From contig JARUPZ010000002.1 of NCBI GenBank assembly GCA_031213475.1, positions 6,147,049 through 6,211,048 of the forward strand: 64,000 nucleotides of DNA. Reading direction: 5' to 3'. Every line of letters begins with the position of its first letter. Positions within the stretch are counted from its first letter, which is position 1. This document shows, piece by piece, positions 1 through 10,389 of this stretch. The DNA is from Nereocystis luetkeana (Eukaryota > Sar > Phaeophyceae > Laminariales > Laminariaceae). The translations under genes were made by a program, and so were the position numbers. The notes beneath the pieces were generated by a model. That model was not told the origin of the DNA, ran no database searches, and saw only the letters and a list, made by a program, of their open reading frames with translations.

Positions 1-135
1 TAGGGTATGATGACCACAGGGCTCGCGTAGGGCGAGGCGGAGTGCTGTATGAGGCCGGCCGCAAGGTATTCGTCCAAAATAGCGTCCATTTGCTTGGCCA
101 CGATGGGATTCACGCGATAGGGGCGAGAGGTCACT
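1..135 (-). other. N-terminal end of Ty3/Gypsy reverse transcriptase (cut by window edge)
   Basis: The residues around R-P-Y-R-V, an amphipathic segment (Q-M-D-A-I-L-D-E-Y-L) and A-G-L-I-Q then S-P-Y-A-S-P-V-V match the opening of Ty3/Gypsy reverse transcriptases. Catalytic palm motifs lie outside the window. Confidence 0.85.
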
Positions 136-1004
136 GGTGGGCTTCCAGGCGGAATCGAAATCTCGAACGGTAGGAGGGAACACGAACCAAAGTCGGTAGA
201 TGACGTGGAAAAGACATCTGCGAACTCGGTGAGGGTGTCTCCTAGCTGGGGGATGACGTGGGGGTCCCACCCTGGGCCGTGGAATTCGAACGAGATTTCT
301 TTGAGGTGCGCCGGCAGTTTGTGCCACACTTTCAGGAAACTGGCGCGCTGGGCAGGGTTTAAGCGTTTCAATAAGGAGGGTTGCGGCTCGCGGTCAGCCT
401 GGAGTGGCTTGGCAGGGTCGGGCCCACTACAAGGGGGAGTTTCATTCAGAAGATGAACAAAGGGATCCGAACACGTCGGCGGGGCAGTGATGCCGGCCGA
501 GGGGAAGGCCACCGGACCCGGGACAACCATATAAGGTGCGTCAGGGGTGTCCAGGAGCCGTGTCGAGATGCTGTCGTCTTGGTGCAAAACCGATGCGACA
601 GGCACACGAAGAAGTGGACAGGACGAGGTGCCTAGCAAGTCGCCGGGTTCCAACTCCGCAGAGCCGGCCAACGGAATATGTTGGGAGCCATTCTCAACGA
701 AGTGTGTGTCGACGGGAAAATTGTCTGAACCTCGCAGCATGTCCACGAGATAGCAGCCGGCCAAAGCTGGTGATCCGTTACTGCGAACCAGAGAAACTTG
801 GACGAGCTGGTGGTCTCGTGAAAGTGATACACCTCGGTCACGGGCGTAAAGCAGGTGGTAACCACCCATTGGAGCCGAAAAATCAGAGACAAAGGCCACG
901 GCTCCAGGTGGTTTTTGGTGAGATAAGGTGAGTTTACCGAACACGCGGTTATCGCCTGGGCGCGGAGTCAAGGTGCGGTAGGAGCGCTCGTTGAACCGCA
1001 TCCC

Positions 1005-1330
1005 ACTGTCACGACCGAGGAGGACATCTTGTTGCATGGCCTCGGAGGGGACTAGGTAAGCCCAGACCGCAAGCGACGCAGTAGGTTTATCCTCTCGCTG
1101 GAACTGTATGCTCGAGCGAACTGTGGTAGAGGTCTGCAGGGGGGGGGGCTTTCCGAAGCCGCCCCAGGATCGTGGGGGGGTTTGCGTCTCGCAAATTGTC
1201 GAGGCTGTGCCTGATCGTACCATGTGCTCCCAGGCTTTGAGAGTTAGGAATGACTGGAGGGAGCCTGTATCCAAAAGGGCGACGCATCCAAATTTTGAGG
1301 AAGAGTGGCCGCCGTAGAGCTTGACCTTCG
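1005..1330 (-). other. retropepsin-like protease region of the Ty3/Gypsy element
   Basis: The catalytic D-T-G triad is at 1271-1263, preceded by hydrophobic residues (A-L-L) and followed by S-L-Q-S-F. About 80 codons later an L-L-G-R-D motif matches the second conserved loop of retropepsins. It belongs to the same frame as the NADAR domain upstream and the RT downstream. It would process the element's polyprotein. Confidence 0.8.
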
Positions 1331-1629
1331 TTGTAAATGAAGAGTGGTCCATAGTAACAATACCAGGGACGAGGCACGGTCCCTGCTCAGTGAGAGGTTG
1401 GAGGCGTGGAGGGGTGCCTTCTGCCCGGGGGGTCACCGAGAAGATGTTGCCATCATGATCCGGTGGCACGTTCGGCACGAGGGTCGAATAGCCAGAGGGA
1501 GCGGTAGCCGTGTCACAGGTCGAAAGACGCTGTTGACAGGAGGGGTCTACCTCAAAAATAAATTCCCGGCCCTGCGTGAGCGAGTCGTTTCGCGGGGGAG
1601 GAGTATAGCGGCGGCGCGCCGGTGATGGG

Positions 1630-2052
1630 ACGCCATCGCGGAGGTGCTGGCGCACAATCTGCAGGGTTTTTCCTAACAGGTTGAGGCCGCGCCATGCGGG
1701 GGGGCACTGGGCGTTTGGGTGGTCCGCTCGGTAGCCTATCCCCCAGATGGTATCGTAAGGGCTAGCTTCGGCAAGCAGCCGGTCGCCGGTATCCATCAGG
1801 TGCAGTCGCATGGTTGGATTTTGGGCGAACTTGGCGTAGGAGCCAACGAGGACAATATTTTCTCGTTCACGTTCCCACTTGGTAGCATCAAAATGTTGTA
1901 CCTCGCGTCCGTACTGTTTGTGCAGCTTGGGGTCGGACACACGCATAATTGTTTGAAGCGCGGGGTGGTCACCAAAGAGGCGACTTTTTTCTGCGGCGAA
2001 AAACTGTTCCGCGCACAAATAGGAAGTACCGTCTATCGTAAACCTGGAAGGG
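1630..2052 (-). other. NADAR (YbiA/DUF1768-like) domain inside the retroelement frame
   Basis: About 140 residues read like a complete NADAR domain. Landmarks in order are F-T-I-D-G...A-E-Q-F-F-A-A-E-K near the start (compare V-D-G...S-E-H-Y-F-Q-A-Q-K in E. coli YbiA), L-F-G-D, Y-G-R-E-V...F-D...W, A-K-F-A-Q-N-P, the acidic motif T-G-D-R-L-L-A-E-A-S-P-Y-D, W-G-I-G, and the closing N-L-L-G-K-T-L...V-R-Q-H-L. NADAR proteins are N-glycosidases: YbiA-type members act on riboflavin-pathway intermediates, and other members are reported to remove ADP-ribose from guanine. The domain joins the retroelement protease through an uninterrupted in-frame linker, so it appears to be element-borne. Its role there is unknown. 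The first strand of the domain is less clear than the rest. Confidence 0.8.
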
Positions 2053-2110
2053 GTCCATTGCGAGAAGCAAGAGGGAGGTTGCCAGAAAAGAGAGCAGGTA
2101 CACGCGATCT

Positions 2111-3650
2111 AGGTCTACGTGTCTACGACGACGCCATGTCTGATAGTATAGCTGGATATATGGGTATATAACTGACTACCGGATAACAAAAGGGGCAGTA
2201 TGGGGCAGGCCCGACTACTGTGATGCAGGTCGGCCTAGACGTGTGTACGTACTCACAGAGATTGTTGTCTTATCTTGATGATTCCCACTTTCCTGGCTCT
2301 CAGAGAGTTCTGAGAACAACAGGGGGGTAATATATAGATTATTTGCGTGGCGCGTTTCATCAGAAACACGCCTCCTCGACAATAGAGGGAAACGGGATCA
2401 TGAATACCATGACACCTACCCGATCTTTAAAGCGTATAACACTCTCCGCACCAGGAACGGACCGGATAATAGACGGGTCGACGTGCGACCAACACGCGGT
2501 TCCAATTTTTTGTGGACCAGCAGGATCCAGAAGTATTTTTTCAGATTATTGACATATATGAGGAATTTCACTTTGACCGGCGAAGTAAGGGCACGTGGGT
2601 GTGCCTTGATTGAGAGGTGTACTGATGATATGAGGTATTGGTGGTGATTATATTTGGTTCATGCTGGAACTTTTTGTTTGTGACTGTTTACTGGTTGCAA
2701 AATATGGGGGGTTTGCATCCTAATAATTCATGATTGGTTATTCTACCACCAGTATTGTCGTGCGAACTTGGATTTGTTCGCGATGGAGAGAGACTAGGGA
2801 GCGCCTGGGGGCGTGTGCGGTCCATATCTACTCCTCCTGTGGTATTTTTCTGGTGAATTTGTGATTTAGCTCTTGATGAGGCTGGAGAGAGACTAGGAAG
2901 CGCCTGGGGGCGTGTGCGGTCCATATGAAAATGGGTGTATGCTATCTCACGTTTACCGTCACGATCTGTGTATCTATGCCGGTGGTAGTAAGGACAACGG
3001 AAGGTTTTTGCCCGGGGAACCTCGCGATCTCTGGCATGATATTTTTCAGCTTAGTTTCTATTTTTCTGGCGCGACTACTCTAATATTTTCCGTGATTGCA
3101 ATAGTTCGTGTGGGATTGAGGGAGAGGTTTTTGCTTGTCGTCGGGATGAGTTTCCTCTTGCCATTACTGTGGTTGATGTAGGTCAAGGAGTTACGTTCTG
3201 GTTATTTTGGTTCGCCACTGTTATATAAAGAGCCATGCAAGGAGTGTGTTCGTTTGGTCTCATTAAATGACAGTTTCGTACCGGTTGGTATCATTTTATT
3301 ATTGTGGATTCTGTGATTCTTGACATCTGAGGTTGTAAGCGGTGACGCGCGAGGCTCACTTCTTCTCTGCCCTTACCTTGTGGGAGGCCAATACTACATG
3401 ACCTGAAACATCCATCCATAGACTGCCATGCAGTCTGGGCTACCGCTGCCTGAGGCTACGAACAGTAGTAACATATTATTATTATCATGCTCGCCTTCTG
3501 ACAATATAGCGTATAATAATAATATAGCGTAGATGCCATCCCAAGGTAAACCGAATATCCTTCCGTAAATAATCAGCAGTATTCCTCATACGCTTCTCTG
3601 CCAGCCTTTTCCCAATTTCCATTGCCCACATCATTTCATTGTTGATGTTA
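2111..3650. other. no recognised gene; probable leader/LTR side of the retroelement
   Basis: This stretch lies on the 5' side of the minus-strand retroelement, so it may hold its leader and 5' LTR. I could not define LTR ends or a tRNA primer site. A 99-bp direct repeat is listed separately. A short sequence at 3475-3505 resembles the 3' end of the LINE family at 4.6-9.4 kb. Several small ORFs show no family signature. Confidence 0.4.
2784..2925 (-). repeat. two-copy 99-bp spaced direct repeat
   Basis: A segment of about 45 bp containing GCGCCTGGGGGCGTGTGCGG occurs at about 2784-2826 and again at about 2883-2925, exactly 99 bp apart. Because 99 is a multiple of three, a 78-codon minus-strand ORF (2688-2924) repeats the peptide M-D-R-T-R-P-Q-A-L-P-S-L-S-P twice. 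I do not recognise the peptide. Confidence 0.7.
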
Positions 3651-3762
3651 CATTGGGGGTGTTACGTTATCTGCTAACTTGTGTCACTAGATACATTGAA
3701 TACGAGCTAACGCATAAACATAATGCTAGTGAGTTATCGATTATATACGTCATTCGTTTGAT

Positions 3763-4300
3763 GTGTGTTATTGTAGCAAGACTTCCGTTAACACCCTCAC
3801 ACAACGTCGCTCGATACGGACTGCTGCTGCGGCTGACACGGTAACATAATCTTGAGGTTGTATTGACCGTATATATCCGTCATCCCTCTAACGTGTGCTA
3901 CGATAGCCACTACGAATTTCACTAACACACTAACATAGATAGTGTTATGCACGCGTTTATTTGGTCGTGTACTGCTGTACGTTATCCGCCTAAAGGGTAC
4001 CACTCTGTCCCGAAATATAATAACCTTTTGGGTAAACAATTAGTGTATAACCGGTTCTTATATAGTGGGACAGAGTGGTACGACGGTAGCAAGTAAGAAT
4101 CCCGCTAACATACTAACATATCGTTACTCGCTACGGGCTGATGTCGCTAACACGGTAACATAGTGTTGACGTTTAATTGGCCATGTACGTTGTCCCTTCA
4201 ACGTGTTTTACGATAGCCACAAGGAATTCCGCTAACACGCTAACATAGTGTTACTCGAGATGGGCTGCATACCCCAACACCGTGCCACATATACTACTGC
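3763..4300. repeat. degenerate tandem array with a two-part unit
   Basis: Segments of the type (T/C)GATAGC(A/C)A...TTCC(G/A)CTAACA..CTAACATA..GTTAC recur with starts near 3773, 3900, 4083 and 4211. The spacings alternate at about 127, 183 and 128 bp, so the real period is a roughly 311-bp dimer. Words such as GCTAACACG and GTAACATA continue weakly to about 4470. No protein coding is evident. Confidence 0.6.
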
Positions 4301-4589
4301 GGTCAGTACGGGATCAAGGTAACACTCTAACACATTGTTACGCGATCGCCCGCCAATATCATAACACACTAGCACTATGTTATCACAATATTCAGAAAAT
4401 AGTTATCGTGGTAACGTAATGTTACGGGGGGTTTTCGCTGACGCCTAACATTAACATAAAACGTTAAGTGCTACGTTATCCAAAGTGTGAAGTATTTGCA
4501 TCTGGTAAAATTTTTCAACATCGATCGGTTTCTGCTCCCGATGCCACCCGACCACACAATAAATATCATTATTATATCTATCACGAGAG

Positions 4590-6965
4590 TTATTATTATG
4601 CTTGCCATCCGACAATGTGCAGCATGAGCTTCGACGTTGATCACTCAAAACATTCCTGAAACAAGAAATCCCCGGGAACAAAGGAAACCTATGCACAAGG
4701 CCACGCTACCTTTCATGTATACTTCCCTCTATGCTTTATTTACGATACTCCATTTATTTGTTGTCGTTGCTCCCTCCTCCATCTCAATATGTGTTCTTTA
4801 CGCTATATTCTTAAACCCTAAGCCGCATCCAAGCTCCATCCCCCCGCCATCGGTGTGGGTTTGTCATCCCCCCCCCTGCTCCTTCTCGTTTCCGGGCGAT
4901 CCCTAAGCTGGAGTTCGAAGCGTGGTACCCTCCGCGAAATGGCGACCTGTGTAGTCACCGAGACGATTTGGAGTAGGCTTTCCTCCACCACTCCTTCCTT
5001 CCCATCGACCCACCATCCCTCCCCCCCACGACACTAGCTGCTAGCTGGTCGATGAACTTGCTGCCCTCTACCCCGAGACGCCCAAAGCTTTCCACTGCTA
5101 AAGTGGCAAGTTTTTGGCTCCGTTCGTCGTAGCACACATGTCCCGGACGAACGTAGTATTGGCGCTTGCGTGCCTCGGAGGTAGAAGCAACTGATCCATC
5201 GTGATCAACACTGCCTCCTCGCTGGTGTATCTGCACTTGGGGGTCAGCATGAGTGACGTCGAGCAGGATGGACTTCTCCCTATACTCCCTGTTAGGAGCG
5301 TCCCGGAGACCTCCTCCCCTGACGACAATGTTTATCCGAAGATTTCGGTCAATGTTTATCCGCGGTGAACGGTTCGCGGCCCTCCACTTGGTGTCGAACT
5401 GAATTAATTCCGAGCCACTCAACGTACGGGACATCGCATGGACAAGCGGTTGGTGCTGATAAACCTGCGCCCCTGTTTTGGGGCAGATACGCGAGTGGCG
5501 GGTGTCCACGTCACTGTATGCAGCAGGGGCACCTCACTGCCACGTGTTCCTCGATCCCCATGAAACGTCTTCACACGCCCACGAACTCTGCTGCGGGTAT
5601 GACACGAAGTGAGCCCGTTGGTCTCGCCCGAAGGCATGCCGTGGCTCCTGCCCCCTGTAGACTCATATAGCGAGCCTTGGCGAAGGTTTTGATCTCGGTC
5701 CCACCCATCGGCTCGCCCGGTCCGGGGGGGCGTGCTGTCGTAGGTGGTTCCTCCGGCGAAGCAGTGTGGGCAGCGTGTGCCGACCTTGATTCACCAGCTT
5801 GCTCAACTTCTGTTGGGCTTCGCGCGAATTAGTGGTTACGGCGTCATGCGCAGCCAGCATATCCGCCTCCGGGGGTCTTGGGGCCAGGTCCCCCTCTGCG
5901 CCTATACCCCATTTCAGCCAAGATTCGGGGACAATGCCCGCCATCGCTTTCTTTGCCACCTCCCATGTGCCCCTTATCTCCCGCAAGCTGTCTCCCAGCT
6001 GAGCAATGATGCTCGACTCTGGGAGCCCCCTCCTCAGTTTATTGCCTCACGGGCCTGTAAGGTCTGCTACGACCTCCGGCAAGGTCCCCACCCTGCTCCC
6101 GATGGATGCCGACATTCTCCTGGTTTCTGCCGACGGCAGCCCTAATCCTCCCGCTCCCATTGATAGGCGTGCTTGGGCTTGCTGGTAAGGTTTGAGAGTC
6201 AGCCGAATATCCGGGGACCCCTCCTGGAAAAACGACTGTGCCTCCGCCGCTCCCAATAGCTCGAGTATTTTCTCGTAAGCCCACTGCGCCCCATTGCCTT
6301 CTCTTTTACATGCTTCGAGGGGCAGCCCCGGGTCCAGAGCCCTTTCGAGGTAGCTAGTCCGTTACCCGAGAGATTCGACGGCGATGAGGGCCGCTGCTTG
6401 TTTGTCGGGCATGTTGGCGAGGCTGCGCGCAAGGCGGTCCGCGCCGTCATCCCTCACTACCTCCAATTCTCGCCCCCACACGTATACTTCCGTGCCGATC
6501 GGGACACCCACCACCGTCACCCCTCCTTCGTCTGCGATGCGGACCTCAACGCTCTCAAGGAGCGAAATCTCCTCCACCGTCGGGGCGTGCCCTTTTGGTG
6601 GTAGTGCCACTGTTTTGGCGGCGTTGACGACAATACCGAAGTCATCTAGCTCTCGCCGGAGGAAGGTGAATGCTCTAACCGTGTTGGCCGAGATCCCCGT
6701 AAGGCCGAGAGAGACATCGTCTATGTACGCGAAGGCTTCTACTCCTTCTCTCTCGAATTCCTGCCGGAATCGCTTAGCCTCGGTCGAAACGCCAGGCAGA
6801 ACATTGCTGGTCCCATGGGGTCCCCTTGCTGGACACCGCTGGAGCAAGCGGTCGTCCTGGTCTCCCCTGAGTCCATCCGGAGAAACACGTCGGCTGGTCT
6901 TGTGCCGTAGCACTTGGCCACTAACGGCGTGAGCGCTGTGACACGCAGTTTGCCACATCTTCTAT
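4590..6965 (-). mobile_element. RLE-type LINE (R2/R4/NeSL-like), older 5'-truncated copy A
   Basis: On the minus strand this copy has a reverse transcriptase palm with G-V-Q-Q-G-D-P-M-G-P (about 6800) and catalytic Y-I-D-D (6716-6727), then a long linker. It ends with a Cys-His cluster followed by a restriction-like endonuclease (about 5560-4955) with the L-L-D-V-T-H-A-D motif. RT followed by a CCHC cluster and a PD-(D/E)XK-type nuclease is the layout of R2/R4/NeSL-like LINEs. The frame is broken: RT reads in one frame (6958-6362), the endonuclease in another. It is visibly diverged from copy C. In the endonuclease the residues before I-V-V read I-N where copy C reads M-D, so a probable catalytic Asp is lost. 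The 5' end is missing. The 3' end lies near the TTATTATTATG stretch at 4590-4600; I found no clear target-site duplication. Confidence 0.85.
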
Positions 6966-7028
6966 TAATAGCACCGCCGTCAATCGTGGTGGCTTATCGG
7001 ACCTTCAAGACCTATTATTATTATTACT

Positions 7029-7304
7029 ATTTCTCTCGCCATCCGACAATGTGCGGCATAATCTTCAACATTGATCACTCATCACTTTCCTGAAAGAAGA
7101 AAACCTCGGAAATAAAAGGAAACCCATGCACCAAGTCTACCTCCCTTCTGTGCCAACTTTAGGCTTGCTTGTCTACTATATTTGATGTCCTTGCTCCTTC
7201 CTTATCATTACGTTCTATTATTAACCCCTAAGCTGTATCCAAGCTTCATCCCCACGCCATCGGTGTGGGTCTGTCGTCCCCCCCCTCCCCCCTGTTCCTT
7301 CTTA
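7029..7304 (-). mobile_element. LINE copy B, 3' end only (276 bp)
   Basis: This piece matches the 3' UTR of copy C (7521 to about 7800) almost colinearly, from the shared 3' terminus ATTTCTC(T/C)TGCC-type sequence to a break right after CCTGTTCCTTCTT. It therefore looks like a severely 5'-truncated insertion in the same orientation. It has no coding capacity. A TTACT at both edges could be a short target-site duplication, which is weak evidence. Confidence 0.75.
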
Positions 7305-7480
7305 CTGTATTTGTTATAAACTTAGGAATTAATTGTTGGGTGGATCGGGCGTGGGATGGTGAGTGGGTGAGTGCAGGTGTATGGGTAGACGCGTCACGTA
7401 TGAGCCGGGTGGCCATACCTGCCGGACACTGGCCCCGCTGGCACATAGCAGCGGTCGCACCACTACTTTTACTACTATTA

Positions 7481-9510
7481 TTACAGGGGACCACAGTAAA
7501 TAGGACCAAGTAATATTATTATTTCTCTTGCCATCCGACAATGTGCAGCATGATCTTCAACATGGATCACTCATAACTTTCCCGAAAGAAGCATCGGAAA
7601 CAAAAGGAAACGCATGCACCAAGTCTACCTCCCTTCCGTGCCAACTTTCGGCTTGTCTACTCTGTTTGCTGTGTTTGCTCCTTCCTTCTCATTACGTTCT
7701 ATTCTTAAATCCTAAGCTGCATCCAAGCTCCATCCCCACGCCATCTGTGTGGATCTGTCGTCCCTCCCCCCCCTGTTCCTTCTTCCTTCTTGGCGGTCCC
7801 TAAGCTGAAGCTTGAACCTCGACACCCTCCTCGAAATGGCGACCTGAGTGGTCACCGAGACGATTTGGAGCAGGCGTTCCTTCACTACCCCCTTCCTTGC
7901 CATCGACCCACCATCCCTCCCCCCCACGACGCTAGCTGCCAGCTGATCGATGAAGTTGCTGCCCTCTACCCCAAGGCGCCCAAAGCTTTCCATCGCTAAG
8001 GTGGCTAGTTTGTGGCTCCGCTCGTCGAAGGACAAATGTCCCGGACGCGCGTAGTGTTGGCGCTTGCGCGCCTCGGAGGTAGAGGCAGCTGATCCATCAT
8101 GATCAGCACTGCCTCCTCGCAGGTGGACCTGCGCTTGCGGGTCTGCATGGGTGACGTCCAGCAGGATGGACTTTTCCCTGTATTCCCTGTTAGGAGTGTC
8201 CCGAAGACCTCCTCTCCTGACAACGATGTCCATCCGCAGGTTCCGGTCTCCAGTGAACGGTTCGCCGCTCTCCACTTGGTGTGGGATTCCCAGCCGCTTC
8301 AGCGTGCGGGAGATCGCTTGAAGCAACGGTTGATGTTGGTTTACCTGTGCCCCTGCTCTGGGACAGATGCGTGCGTGGCGTGTGTCTATGTCGACTGCCT
8401 CGCAGCAGGGGCACCTCACCGCCACGTGCTCCTCGGTGCCTATGAAGCGCCTTCCCATGCCCACAAACTCCTCTGCTGGTATGACACGGAGCGAGTCTGT
8501 TGGCCTCGCCCGAAGGCAAGCAGTGGCTCCTGCTCCTTGTAGACTCCTGTAGCGAGCTTTGGCGAAGGCCTTGGTCTCGTTCCCCCCCAGCGGGTCGCCT
8601 GGTCCAGGTGGGCGTGCAATCTCCGGTAGCCCCTCCAGCGAGGCTGTGTGTGCAGCGTGTCGACCCTGATTCACCAGCTTGCCCAATCTCTGTTGAGCCT
8701 TCAGGGAGTTAGTGGTTACGGCATCATGCGCCGCCAGCATGTCGGCTTCAGGGGGCCCTGGGACCAGGTCCCCCTCTGCACCCATGCTCCATTCCAGCCA
8801 GGATTCGGGGGCGATGCCCTCCATCGCTTCTTTAGTGACGCCCCACGTGTCCCTGATCTCTCGCAGGCTGCCACCGAGTTCAGCAATGATGCTCGAATGA
8901 GGGAGACCCCTCTTTACCCTGTCTCCTAGCGGACCCGTTAGGTCTGCTAGAACCTCCGGCAGGATGCCCACCCTACTCCCAATTGAGGCAGACATTCGCC
9001 TCGCTTCCGTCGACGGCAGCCCTAACCCTCCTGCTCCCGTAGAAATGCGTGCTTGGGCTTGTTGGTAGGGTTTGAGAGTCAGTTGGCTGGCTGGGCACCC
9101 CTCCTGGAAAAACGACTGCGTCCGCCGCTCCCGGTAGCTCTAGGATATTTTCGTAGGCCCACTGAGCCCCGTTGTCGGCCCTTCGGCATGCTTCGAGTGA
9201 CAGCCCCGGGTCCAGAGCCCTTTCGAGGTAGCCCGTCCGCTGCCCGAGGGATTCGATGGTGATGAGGGCCGCCGCTTGCTTGTCTGGCATGTTAGCGAGG
9301 CAGCGTGCAAGGCGGTCCGCGCCTCCGTCCCTCACTACCTCCATTGCTCGCCCCAGCACGTATTCATCCGAGCCGATCGGGACACCCACCACCGTCACCA
9401 CTCCTTCGTTCAAATAATATTATTGTTATTAATAGTAAAAATAGGCAAATACCTGGTATAATATAGGTTTTGTGCCTACCGTAGGTCCTCTTTACTATGG
9501 TCCCCCGTAA
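7481..9510. mobile_element. Stowaway-like MITE, split by LINE copy C
   Basis: The left terminal repeat is at 7481-7507 (TTACAGGGGACC...TAGGACC) and the right at 9484-9510 (GGTCC...GGTCCCCCGTAA); each is flanked outside by TA. Without the LINE the element would be about 126 bp. The inner sequence matches, in reverse orientation, the intact copy at 62401-62506. TA duplications and terminal inverted repeats fit a Tc1/mariner-derived MITE. Confidence 0.75.
7521..9414 (-). mobile_element. RLE-type LINE, younger 5'-truncated copy C inside a MITE
   Basis: This is a 1,894-bp insertion flanked by the perfect 10-bp duplication TAATATTATT (7511-7520 and 9415-9424). It starts within the RT-proximal region (9413-8973), and then an ORF of 427 codons (8995-7712) covers the linker and the C-terminal part. 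That part has a C-P-C-C...H-A-R-I-C cluster and a restriction-like endonuclease with M-D-I-V-V and L-L-D-V-T-H-A-D, the two acidic positions expected for the nuclease core. The two ORFs overlap in different frames, so at least one frameshift is present. The 3' UTR ends at the duplication without a long poly(A). It would have been mobilised by target-primed reverse transcription. Confidence 0.88.
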
Positions 9511-9582
9511 TATTTTTTGTACTATTTTTACTATTACTATAAATATTACCAACACAGCAGTATAGTCATACAGCGTCTTACT

Positions 9583-9920
9583 TTTTTTCTTTTTTTTTAT
9601 CACTTGTTTTACTTTCCAGACCAACTCGTAGGAGGTTTCATTCACCCTCAGCGATCTTCTGGACAACCAAGCCATGGTCCAGGTGTCCTCCTTTCCCCCC
9701 GGTACGTGCCTTCATTTTTGGTCGCGCATAGGGTTCAGCATTCCCACTACTCGTCGATTTTCATCGAATGTAGCTAATTCACACGCTCTTGCGCTTTCTG
9801 CTAATCAATTTTTTAATGCAAGAAAAAGCACTCACGAGCATGCACTCGGTGAGACTTGAACTCACGAAATTGATCTTGATAGGCTCGCGGACCTACCAAC
9901 TACCAAGCCACCGGGGACGC
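9583..9920 (-). mobile_element. probable tRNA-derived SINE
   Basis: On the minus strand the head (about 9915-9840) has an A-box-like TGGCTTGGTAGTTGG and a B-box-like GAGTTCAAGTCTC. The latter forms a perfect 5-bp T stem (GTGAG/CTCAC) round a 7-nt loop. The acceptor and anticodon stems do not fold, so this is not a working tRNA gene. The body runs on to an A-rich stretch at about 9584-9600, as a SINE tail would. I found no clear target-site duplication. Confidence 0.4.
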
Positions 9921-10389
9921 CATATCCGTCACTAATTCCAATAAAAGTTGTCTCGAAAAACGTCGGTTGGTACAGTTCGACTCCCGCCATCCGTCGGGAC
10001 CTTCACAGGCTAAATTGCCGTCGGGCAAATATTACAACAGCAGTCAGTAGTACCGTAGAGCAACACCACCAACCGCCGCTTGCGCGACGCACACAATCTA
10101 TGATACAATAGTACAAATTGTTCAGGGGTATCCTACACGTACAGCGTAACGAGGTAAACGCACCAAAAACGATCTGACGAAGCTGATTTGCCTAATATAC
10201 GCAAGTGCTCCTTTGATTGGTCAAGATGTTTCGCGGTATTTGTAAAAAAAATGGAGCGTTTCGATTGGGGGATAGGGGAGAAGCAATCGATTTTTGAGGT
10301 TTCCGTGAGCCAGGCTCCTACACCCGATCAGTTCAGCTCATCTTTCTCTACAACTTTTTACACTTTTCTACCGTCTATCTCATCAAAAC

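Larger units (their letters stand above)
1..2110 (-). mobile_element. Ty3/Gypsy LTR retrotransposon, inner region, with a NADAR domain; runs off the left edge
   Basis: On the minus strand one reading frame stays open from about 2,100 to the window edge, roughly 700 codons. In order it carries a NADAR-like domain (about 2052-1630), a Pro/Arg-rich linker, an aspartic protease with an L-L-D-T-G-S active-site motif (1262-1276) and a later L-L-G-R-D motif (about 1013-1027), a spacer, and the start of a Ty3/Gypsy reverse transcriptase with its G-L-I...S-P-Y-A-S-P-V-V signature (1-56). The rest of RT, RNase H, integrase and the 3' LTR must lie beyond position 1. The visible part looks whole, which suggests a young insertion. 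I did not find an obvious ATG for this frame, a gag zinc knuckle, or a clear LTR edge in 2.1-3.6 kb, so the 5' limit is open. Family assignment rests on the protease-RT order and RT motif. Confidence 0.85.

Noticed and set aside
1630-2052. NADAR as a separate host gene next to the retroelement
   Set aside because: The frame runs without a stop from NADAR through the linker into the protease, so a separate gene is less likely; not fully excluded, as the start codon is unclear.
9836-9915. functional tRNA gene
   Set aside because: Only the T arm folds; the acceptor arm does not pair, so a SINE head is likelier.
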